In this document: piece after piece, positions 25,780 through 34,188 of the stretch
Numbering within the stretch: position 1 is the stretch's first letter
Layout of the letters: each line of letters begins with the position of its first letter
Source: Zopfochytrium polystomum
Lineage: Eukaryota > Chytridiomycota > Chytridiomycetes > Chytridiales > Chytridiaceae
Reading direction: 5' to 3'
Length of the DNA: 41,112 nt
NCBI GenBank assembly: GCA_025765615.1
Contig: JAIVFJ010000439.1
Location: 1 to 41,112 of the forward strand
Program-made: the position numbers and the translations under genes
The notes under the pieces: generated by a model
Seen by the model: the letters and a program-made list of their open reading frames with translations, nothing else
Databases searched by the model: none
Told to the model about the DNA's origin: nothing

Positions 25780-26230
25780 CTTGACCTTCGTCACCAATGG
25801 CTCCCTACACAAGGAGGGCTTCATGGTTGGATCTGTAGTTTGACTTGAGGTTAACTTTGAATTTTCATTTGCCCTCCCTCCATTCTCTGCCTCTTCCACC
25901 ACTGCTGAAATTGCTGCCCTCCTTGCTGCCCTCACCATCACTGCAAAGCTTCCCCTGCCCCTGACTTTTCAACTTGACAATCTTGGAGTGGTTCACACCT
26001 TTGAGAAACTCTTCCCCTCAAACTCCTTTAGTCCCCATCCACACAGCAAGCTCAACACACCTCCTCTCTCTGATTCCCTCCGTCATCTTTTGCACACCAC
26101 TTCTCACCCCACCCTTTGGGCATGCGTTGCAGCCACTCTTCAGTCTTGGATTGGCCCCCCTCCACAAGTTTCCTGGGTGGACACGAACGGCAATGCTGGC
26201 AACAAATGAGCAGACAAGCTGGCATCATCT
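25780..26230 (+). pseudogene. LINE RNase H domain relic
   Basis: RNase HI motifs are in order: FVTNGSL (25787-25807; the usual Asp of TDGS is Asn here), TAEIAALLAAL (about 25905, conserved Glu), FQLDNLGVV (about 25970, conserved Asp) and VSWVDTNGNAGNK followed by a stop and ADKLASS (about 26172-26230), equivalent to the family WVxGHxGxxGNExAD block. Loss of the first Asp, loss of the His and an in-frame stop show it is inactive. An RNase H after RT is found in Tad-type and related fungal LINE clades. Confidence 0.75.
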
Positions 26231-26399
26231 GTACCCTCGACTTCCGACCCAACCTTGTTACCAATCCTCTCACAACAGATCCTCCCAGCCACTGCCTTCA
26301 TCTCAAATACCCCGGTCTTGGGTCAACTTTGACGACAACTAACTCCTCACAGGTCTCTCACCAGTTTGCACTTCTGAGCACCTCAGCCTTTGCCCACAT

Positions 26400-26965
26400 C
26401 ACCCCCCCGACCTAGTTCATTGGGAAGCCACGTTTCTTGTTCTCCACTCTGGAATCAAACCCTCTTCCCTCTTTGGCACCCTCCCTGGCTCTGCTTGTCG
26501 AAAGTATCGACTCAGCAACACTTTGCCCACCCAAAAGTTTCTACACCAACGACACCCTCAAGTCTACCCTGATGGGCTCTGTCGTCGATGCCACCACGCT
26601 CTGGAAACCACAGGGCTTGTCTGGCAATCCCCTGCAGCTGCTGACGCCATTGCCAAGATTCGCAACACCTTTGCTGAAACTCTTTCCTCCTCTGTTCCTC
26701 CTGCACCTCATGGTCGCTCTCCTCCACAAGCCCATCCCATTTTCGGGCTCTCCCGCCCTGAATTTCTCTTTGATCATCAATCTTGTATCAATTTTCCCTC
26801 CCTCCTTCGTGGCTTCATCCCTCAATCCTTTTATGACTCCTTCTTCTCAGGTGATAACGCTGCTGCCTCTGTCCTTAAAACCCTTGTCACCGCTTTCCAT
26901 CAGCTCCTTCTTGACGCCCATTGACTTATTGGATTCCCCTTGCGACGACACTATCTCTTGAGAGA
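26400..26965 (+). pseudogene. LINE ORF2 C-terminal region with Cys motif
   Basis: A plus-strand frame includes DGLCRRCHHALETTG (about 26571-26615), like the CxxCxxxxETxxH motif that ends many LINE ORF2 proteins, and continues with LLRGFIPQSFYDSFF to about 26924. The His/Cys half of the motif is lost. From 26965 to 27468 only low-complexity Pro/Ser/Thr-coding DNA is seen. Confidence 0.5.
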
Positions 26966-27468
26966 AGTCCATCAAGCCCTCTGACAAGCGCTCCAAGCCC
27001 CGCAGATCCCCTCCACCAAATTCCCAGGCCTCTCACCCTCGTTCCGCAGCCTCTCACCCACTGTCTTCTCCAAACATCAACTCTTCCCTCCCTCCCACTC
27101 CATCATCCCACAGAACTTGTAACAGCTCTTCAAAACCCTCTCAACCTCGCGGCACCACGTGTAGTCACCAGCACTCCACTGACACTTGCCCAGGCATCTG
27201 GCTTTTGCGCACCAAGGCTTCTTCCAGATGGATTGACCACTACCTCGGCCGCATAAAACTTGTTGCAGGCATTATCTGGCTTCACCACACAATATAACAT
27301 CCCTCATGCCAACAAGCAAGAGCCACTTGTCACCCATCTCCTGCTGAGCCCCCCGACGTTCACTGAGCCCACCGTTGCCCTTCTCAATCTTGACATGGGC
27401 CGTAGCCCAATCTGACTTAACCCAACCTTCTGACTTTCACAGCTGTTCCCCTCTCTTACACTGACCTC

Positions 27469-27697
27469 CTGTTAGTTTTGGGTCTTTTGGTGTAAGCAGT
27501 GTGCAGGAGCTTTGACCTGTTACTGCTCTGCAAGGATGACTTGCAGCATTTTGCAAGTGATGGTCCTTGTAACAGTTTTGTATAAAGACAAACACAAGAC
27601 TGACAGAAGCCAAGATCAACCTTCCACCACCACCACCTTCAGTAGTGTACACCACAGCAGCCCAATCCATCAATCCGCCAACATAGCGAATTCTTTC
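27469..27697 (-). repeat. Right terminal inverted repeat (229 bp)
   Basis: Reverse complement of 20471-20700. Immediately outside its outer end, the 15-mer ATACAAAACTGTTAC (27698-27712) repeats a motif that lies inside the repeat, forming a smaller inverted repeat there. Confidence 0.9.
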
Positions 27698-28300
27698 ATA
27701 CAAAACTGTTACCCATCCCAATCACATTCCCCTTGGTTCCAGCCAGATCCAATCAGTAGAAGGGTTTGTACGCTTTTCAGATCTGCCAACTTTGCGGACC
27801 AATCCCGGCGCTACAGACATCAGACAGCAATTCCGTTACTACCATTGGAAAGCTCTTGATCTCCTCTTTCCAACGAACCCTCCTGATCTCGGATCGGACG
27901 CTCCTACGTCGTATCCACCGCCTCCAAACTCGTCACCCACTTTTCCAACTTCAACCTCAATTTGCTCGCCTTCCAGACCTCCCCCAGCTGATCCCAAACT
28001 ATCATTGGAAAGGCCTGCTTCGGGACTACACGACTGTTACCAACGGCACCCCAAAATCACTCTCCTTTGTGATAAGCGACGCCTTTTTCCATTCAGGGTC
28101 ACCAGATTACCTCCAACCCTCACCATTAATTTTTGATTTTTTGTCCCCAATTGGAGACAACGACCACCCTCCTACCTGACACACACCAAGCTAACAAACC
28201 AACTTTTCATCTGCTGCAACACCACCTTCACAACACACCCAAAATCCAATGATATCCTTTCAAACTTGGTACACATAATCGTCCTGAGAAAACAACATGA
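27698..28300 (+). other. Unassigned coding-like DNA
   Basis: Overlapping plus-strand frames (27766-28179, 27792-28136) run 115-137 codons in AT-balanced DNA and share words such as YHWKxLL twice (near 27838 and 28000), hinting at an old internal duplication. No domain is recognised. It directly abuts the right inverted repeat. Confidence 0.3.
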
Positions 28301-28324
28301 CTACTGACTCAACCAACAGAACTC

Positions 28325-29040
28325 TCCAACAAAAATATCGACTTACGCCACTTCATTGACACAAGTTACATCAACGCGGAGCAGAATGATACAGTTGATC
28401 CACTAGACCTCCGCAACACTGGAACCCGTCTCATCAGAGATGGACCATTCCAAGGACAGAGATTCGAATTGGTGCCTCTGTCTTGTGGACCAGAGAAAGT
28501 AACTTGGTTTCCAGGTACTCAGAACAAAATGCAGATTGCTGGGTAACTTTGCTTACGAATTGGTTGGCGAATTAGAAACAATTTGCCGCACAGCAGACCA
28601 GGGACTTGCAAAGGAGATCATTGATGACTTTGAATGCATCAAAATGGAACCAACTGAAGCCTCAGATGCCTTCATCACCCAATGCACCGAAGTGTAAAAT
28701 CGAATCGACAGCTTTGCAAAATCAGCAGCTGGAGAACTTCTCCATTGTATTTGCCCTTTCCAAAAAGTTGTTCAAATCTTTGTTGGCTCACTGGGCCAAA
28801 GCCTGTTGGATATGGGAAAAGGAAAAGTTTTTCTTGTTGTTGGCAACCCAGCTCCTCAGATAACAAGTTTAGCCAAACTAATCTCACTCTTCAAAAACCT
28901 GTTTGACAAAACAACTATGATAAGCAACACATCGAGCTGGCTGATCAAGCAACAATCACTCGGCTACTACTGCACCAGAAATCACCACACCAACTATTAC
29001 TATCCTGGTTATCTGCCTCTTCATATTGATTGAACAACAA
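28325..29040 (+). pseudogene. Eroded protein-coding gene of unknown family with a possible C-terminal membrane segment
   Basis: A plus-strand frame starting near 28325 has no local ATG, reads as ordinary protein (including IDTSYINAEQND and LVPLSCGPEKVTW) and stops near 28545. It continues in a second frame after a one-base shift to a stop near 28696, and reopens to about 29040. The last part has a hydrophobic stretch (ITILVICLFILI, about 28999-29034) that could be a transmembrane helix with a short tail. The layout (ectodomain-like, then membrane anchor) resembles a surface or envelope-type protein, but I cannot name a family and this is only a guess. It is non-functional as read. Confidence 0.35.
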
Positions 29041-29333
29041 ACAGCAGAGGTCCTCAAAAACTAACCAGCTCCATCAACTAATAATCAATATGATAAGTGT
29101 TTTTCTCTTGGCTTTTGATATACATCAAAGTAACTGCCTTTATCCTCTCAACATTCAGCCATGCAGTCTCCTGTCAGTAATGATCCATCATTCCATGAAC
29201 ATCAACACAGGCATTTTAGTTTTTGGAGACCTGCTAACAACTGTCCCTGTGCCCTTTTAATAATACTTACTCATTTTCAACAGGGCATAACAAATTAGGA
29301 ATTAATGATATGGTGTTTTACTCGTCTATCAAC
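29041..29333. other. AT-rich DNA without recognised gene
   Basis: A 76-codon frame (29030-29260) has no known domain. The rest shows no repeat or RNA gene. Confidence 0.3.
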
Positions 29334-29470
29334 CCATGGAGTTGGCGGTTCAATTTCCGGATTCCCTGATACAATAATCATTGACATGGCCACCTTTTGA
29401 GATCAGAGTGTTTTCAACCACACTGAAACTCTCACCATCAAACATATTAGTGATTGGGATGACCAATAGT
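29334..29470 (+). repeat. 137-bp direct repeat, copy 1
   Basis: Begins CCATGGAGTTGGCGG and ends GACCAATAGT. It matches 30753-30889 with about nine substitutions and no indel. Sequence after each copy differs. Confidence 0.9.
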
Positions 29471-29989
29471 CGAAAAAGGTGCCTCCTCTTTTGTTTGAAG
29501 CGTTCCGGCTTCCTGTCCAATAACACTTCCCCCCGCCCCCCTTTCGTACACAAAAACTGCGCCGCGGCCCGTCCAAAGGCTAAGAAGTGATGAGTGCGGG
29601 GGGTGTGGAAGGACCGGCGTTTCACGTTTGCGGAGGGGATGCAGTTTTTGGTGGGCGTGGATCGGGTGTATTAGGTGCCCGAGCCGAGTTACGGGGATAT
29701 TTTCTTTTCAGTTCACTTCAATCCAATAACCCGATGTTGCTTGAGAGAGCGGTCGCATGTGTTCAAATTGTTTGTGTAGAGTCAGTTTGATGTTTTCGAG
29801 TCAGCCTCCATTTCAAAACCTGTTGTCCATTGTAGCTTCTCCATTTAGAACTTGATTCTTCTGCTTTTATTTTCCCCATTTTCTCTGATGACGTATACTG
29901 CGTGAGGCGTCCTTTCTGTCCAGAACTTCTTCTTTGGCAGGAATTGCTTTAATTGCTCTTTGTTATGAATCACCCTCTGGAAACCTCTG

Positions 29990-30159
29990 GAACCTTCTAG
30001 AACATTCCTTCATGGAACCTTCTGGAACCTTCTGGAACCTTCTTTGCTTTCCTGACTTGTCTTGTTGTCATTGGTATCATTGGTATCATTGTATTACTAA
30101 TTGCTCTTTCTGGAACTTTCTTTGAGTCTTGACAAGGAACACTCTCAAAAGGTATAAAA
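29990..30159 (+). promoter_or_regulatory. Heat-shock-element array with downstream TATA box
   Basis: From 29990 to 30007 four alternating GAA/TTC pentamer units occur in perfect 5-bp phase (GAAccTTCtaGAAcaTTC). From 30015 to 30042 six more do so (three GAAccTTC blocks joined by TG). One further pair lies at 30113-30120. A TATA box, TATAAAA, sits at 30153-30159 about 110 bp downstream. This is the consensus binding pattern for trimeric heat-shock factor Hsf1. No intact gene follows; the transcript would run into retroelement debris, so it may belong to an LTR or to a displaced promoter. Confidence 0.7.
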
Positions 30160-30299
30160 CGGGGATGGGGGACCTGTCCCATCGCTCAAGTGAATTATTG
30201 TTTCCAATACAATCATCACTCCTCTCAGTTCCTTGTCTGCCTTATCCTGTCCTGCCCTGTTCCTGACACTCTTTGTATGAGGGTCATTCATATTGCTTA

Positions 30300-30752
30300 T
30301 TGGGTAATTTCCCCCTTTACTGCGCCCTTCTACCAAGGGATCACAACAGCACTGTGTACGTAGTTGGGCGCTCCAAGTTACATGTGAGGTTGATTGCGGG
30401 GGTTCATTAACACAGCTCAGTTCAAACACGCAAATCCAGAGACGTGGCCCACAGTGGTAGGGTACCAGAGGTGAAGATGAGATTGGCTGATGTTGATGGG
30501 GGGTGGGGTGACTTGAAGCAAAAAAGTCTGCTGCCTTGTTGCTGGCTGAGCCAGAGTGGCTGGAGGCCCAGACCACTGACAGAGGAAGTCCAGCACGCAA
30601 CGAGAGAACCTGCCCAACAATGGCCAAGAGCGAGGCAAGTGGTGAGCGGAGGAAAGAGCAGAAGGGGACAGGAGTGGGTCGATGGGGGGCAAGTTGTGGG
30701 CCAAGGGTAGCTAGGGAAAGGAGGCAATGGGGTTGGGGGGAAGAGAGAAAAG
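30300..30752 (-). pseudogene. LINE RNase H fragment on the minus strand
   Basis: A minus-strand frame carries VVWASSHSGSASNKAADFFA (30576-30517), matching the terminal RNase HI block with the His (SHSG) and the Asn-Ala-Asp end. Upstream RNase H motifs are missing because the frame meets the direct repeat at 30753. The fragment keeps the His that the 26.2 kb copy has lost, so it is an independent copy. Confidence 0.6.
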
Positions 30753-30889
30753 CCATGGAGTTGGCGGTTCAATTTCTGGATTCCCTGATACAATTATCAT
30801 TGACATGGTCACCATTTGAGATCAGAGTGTTGTCAACCACACTGCAACTCTCACTATCAAACATATTAGTGATTGGGATGACCAATAGT
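30753..30889 (+). repeat. 137-bp direct repeat, copy 2
   Basis: Partner of 29334-29470. The two copies bracket 1282 bp that include the heat-shock-element array and the minus-strand RNase H fragment. Confidence 0.9.
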
Positions 30890-31083
30890 TATGCAAGTGC
30901 CAACCCTCACAACCATGGCAACCTTGTGCAATTTCCTCTTGGCCTTGGACTCTGTTACATCAGGCTAAGCCTCTCTTTATCTTTTCTCACATAACTTCAG
31001 CACTTCAGCCAAAGACAATTTGCGGTCCATTCATTGATAGAACAAGGACTGGTTGAGTAGTTTAACAATCCTCTAACCATTTT

Positions 31084-31180
31084 GTAAACAGTCTATTCTG
31101 AGTGGTTGCTAGGGCAAGCGTGACCGGCACAGGTACAAGCCAGCGCCCAGTACAACATCAAACATCATCTTCCACTTAGG
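31084..31180 (+). repeat. Short LINE fragment related to 24623-24810
   Basis: GTAAACAGTCTATTCTGAGTG joins directly to GTTGCTAGGGCAAGCGTGACCGGCACAGG. The LINE copy at 24.6 kb has the same two blocks separated by about 133 bp. Some of the following bases (ending near CTTCCACTTAGG) may also be element-derived. Confidence 0.6.
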
Positions 31181-32871
31181 GGGGAGGATTATAGGGATAA
31201 GTGAAAGATGATCACTGGCACTGTATTGCCAATTAGATGGAGGATGCTTGGAATAAGTGAACGATGATCATCAGCACAGAGTTGCAAAGTGGTCTCAGCA
31301 TGGATTGGCACCAACTTGGCATGGTCTTCTTGGTGCCAGGCTGCTGGCTTGGGAAAACGCTCTATCCATTTTAGCCAAATGAAACTGGACTCAGGAGTCA
31401 AACTATGGAATACACTATTATTGCTGGGCTTACTTGACCCTGGCTAGGGACCTCAACTCACACATATTGACTGCCTCAGCTTTTATACACAGACATACTA
31501 ACACACTACACCAGGTCCCACATCACAGGAAATTCCACAGCCATACCTGAATCCTCACCTTGATTGCATCACCCTGATGAATTATCCTAACCAACTTTTG
31601 TGACAAAACACAATGTCCCTTGAAATAACTTTTGGCTCATTCTGAGGAGTATCAACGCTTATCTTTATTGAACACTCAACACTAACACTTTTTCAGAGCA
31701 AACTATAAACAAGCTCAACCTTGCAAGATTACTGAAGTTCCATTCTCATCTAAGATTCTTCCTTAGCCAAACCAAATCTAACTGACTCTAGATTTCAAAC
31801 AGCTCTTAATAGAGTCACTCCAGAACAGCTATGTTCTTTGAATGCCTCATGCATTCATGCAGCATAACCAGGATCTGGAAGCTTCAGAGATTGCCCTCAA
31901 CTTTTGTAATCTGACCAGAAACTTTGTGGTTTTGGCTTGGATGTTAGACTTGACAAAAACATTCTGCTGATTCTTTAACGAGGCAGAGTAGAAGACATCA
32001 GGCTAAGTCTTTGTTCCCTTTGCTTGCACTAACACTCTTCTACCAGCATAAATTCCACAACGTCATATGGAGACTAAAGGCAAATCATTATCAAGCAATC
32101 AAACTCTGTGGAAACATCTGGATATACTAACTCTCACAAATGCTTTCTACCACTAACTTTGTCTCTATCTTTATTCTCCACTCTAGACCAACAAAAGCAA
32201 AAATCAACCGCCTCCCGCACAGTTGCAATTACCATATCATCAAACTATTCAAACTTCAGCAGTCTCAGCAGAATTCAGGGAAATCTTCAACCATTCATTA
32301 CCGCAGATCAGCTTCAGAAACAACACCAACATCACCACTTTGCTCCATTCAGTCACTAGTCACCTTGAACCATCTTTGAACTTGAATTTTGCCAGTTGAA
32401 CAAGTGGAATTGGAGTTGCATTCAGTTTTCTGCAGCCTCAACAAAGTCAGACAAAGCATCAACCATTCCCCACAGCAGAGTCACTCCAGAAAACAACAAC
32501 TTCCTCCATTCGGTCAGCATTCAACTTCAGCAATCAGAATTGGAAGAAATTAAACTGGAATTGGTAAAAAGTATCAACCACATGGTAATCCACAGCGAAA
32601 GTGAATCGGATAACGGTGTACAGCTCTGGTGTTGGAGGTGACGGCACGACAGGTTGGATTCCGTGCTACTGCAATTATCGTCACCCCCAGTGGGCCTGAC
32701 TGGGAGCACTATAGGCATGACTGTGGAAGGCCGGACCGATGTGGCAGACCGGCAATGTGAAATCAACCGAAGGCCCACGAACACCGAAGTCAGCTTGTAG
32801 GCTAGTGTGGCCCAGACCTGTGTCAGAGGAGGTGGAGTCCTGAGCAGGGAGCCCATTCCGCAAGGAGTACC
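31181..32871. other. AT-rich DNA with faint coding traces but no recognised gene
   Basis: Plus-strand frames at 32108-32359 and 32396-32641 read as Ser/Asn/Gln-rich protein with scattered NxT/S sites (for example FNHSLPQISFRNNTNITT) and may be eroded pieces of the same unknown type of gene as at 28.3-29.0 kb; that link is a guess. No RNA gene, repeat array or element terminus was recognised before the LTR at 32872. Confidence 0.3.
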
Positions 32872-34024
32872 TGATGAAATCCCACCCAGGACTGGAGGGA
32901 CTTGGTGTGTGTGGGGATGAAGAGAGAGAGAGAGAGAGAGAGAGCAGTGATGATGGAAAAGGGAGAGGAGTGAGAGGATGTAGAGAGGAGAGAGGAGTGA
33001 GTGGGCAGAGATGGAAGAGAGAGCAAATGGAGGAAGAGAGATTGGCTTGTTTTGCACTGGATTCTGTCAAAGCAGCAAGGAGGGGGTTGGATTCCTTTTT
33101 TTTGATCTCTGTGAGAGGTTGCTGCTTTTATACTCCTGCAGGTTGGAGCCATCAGAAAACAGAGAGAGCAGTGGGCTGCACAGAGCAGGCCACAGAAATG
33201 AGATAAAACAGGATGAGCACAAACCCCCATCCTGGGCTAAGTACCCATCTAGGGCTGAGTACCACCCAGGGCTGGGCATCACTTCAGGGCTGAGTACCAG
33301 CCAGGGCTAAGTACCAGCCTGGGCTGAGCACCACCCAGGGCTGAGTACCAACCTGGGCTGTGCACCACCCTGGGCTAAGTACCAGCCAGGGCTGAGTACC
33401 ACCTTGGGCTGAGTACTTTGTCTGGGCTGAGTACCACCAGGAACCAATTTACAGCTTGTTTGAGAAACAGTTGCTTGTAAATTGGTTTGGTTGTTTCCAA
33501 ATCAGGAAGCTTGTTTGGGAAACAAGCCGCTTTTTTTCTTGTTTTTAGAAATCCAATGATTGGTGCAATCTCTGGTGAGCTCAGTTTTTATCTCACTTTT
33601 AGAAATGCAGTGATTGGTGCAATCCCTGATTCCTAAATGCCTGTTGCATTGCTCAGATTGCACAGCACAGCAGGAAAGCTGGAATTCCAGATCAGGAAGC
33701 GGAATTCCGGTGCAGAGAGAGGAATTCCAGATCAGGAAGCGGAATTCCGATGCAGAGTGCGGAATCCCGGTGCAGAGAGCGGAGTTTGAGCGTTTTTGTG
33801 CATGTTCTAATTGCATTGTTCCTACCGGTAGGATGAACAAAGCTAGAACAACAGCCGCCTTTGCCTATCTCTTTTTATTGAGAACAGATTAGCCCTTCCA
33901 AGCGCCCCATTCAAGTATTGAATCTACTGAGCCCTTCAAACACCCCATCCAATGTGATTGGATGTAGTTCTCAAAGGGATCATCAGTAACGGGCGTAGTG
34001 TACCCCGTGGGTCGAATCTCAACA
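32872..34024 (-). repeat. 3' LTR of copia element B
   Basis: About 1153 bp, bounded by TG...CA on both strands. In element orientation it has a U3 with tandem GGAATTCC-containing units (about 33685-33785) and a roughly 20-bp minisatellite (about 33230-33445). A TATA box, GTATAAAAG, follows (minus strand, about 33124-33133), then a CT-repeat R/U5 region. Flanking sequence left of 32872 is unrelated to that left of 39664, fixing the boundary. Confidence 0.9.
33230..33445 (-). repeat. Minisatellite in the LTR U3
   Basis: About ten head-to-tail copies of a unit like GGGCTGAGTACCACCCA or GGGCTAAGTACCAGCCA (17-20 bp). The same array is in the other LTR at about 40022-40230. It lies upstream of the TATA box in element orientation, where LTR enhancers sit. 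Confidence 0.85.
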
Positions 34025-34188
34025 CACCCCCGCAATAGAAAGAGAGGGGGCAACTGTTTCTCCTGGAGTACATGGCTGTCCAACAATGCCAGCCAAGCAG
34101 TGGGACTCGAACCCACCCATGTACCCCCCTACACTTGTGAAAACCTGCATGAACCCACAAGTGTAGCTGGAGAAGCCAGAGAGAGCCT
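34025..34188 (-). other. tRNA-like T-arm and long hairpin between pol and the 3' LTR
   Basis: On the minus strand, GTGGGTTCGAGTCCCAC (34116-34100) is a perfect 5-7-5 tRNA T-arm and box B. Just upstream in the element, CTACACTTGTG (34166-34156) and CACAAGTGTAG (34139-34129) form a perfect 11-bp stem with a 16-base loop. No acceptor stem closes around them, so it is not a complete tRNA. The structure is repeated at 40966-41032. Confidence 0.55.

Larger units (their letters stand above)
20471..27697. mobile_element. 7.2 kb composite segment bounded by 230-bp inverted repeats and containing a dead LINE
   Basis: The outer 230 bp on each side are near-perfect reverse complements (20471-20700 against 27469-27697; outer ends TGAAAGAATTCGCTATG and its complement). 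Between them lie a satellite tract, then plus-strand remains of a non-LTR retrotransposon: ORF1, AP-endonuclease, RNase H and a terminal Cys motif. The LINE is therefore inside, or fused to, a terminal-inverted-repeat structure, which is not a property of LINEs. No transposase was found inside and no clear target-site duplication flanks it. Alternatives are a foldback element that captured a LINE, or two opposite copies of a short repeat that landed either side of it. Confidence 0.7.

Noticed and set aside
32918..32945. GA repeat as a regulatory element
   Set aside because: Simple GAGA microsatellite shared by both LTRs; length differs, and no specific function can be supported.
34100..34166. 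Functional tRNA gene before the 3' LTR
   Set aside because: The T-arm is perfect but there is no D-arm or matching acceptor stem, and the hairpin loop is 16 bases.
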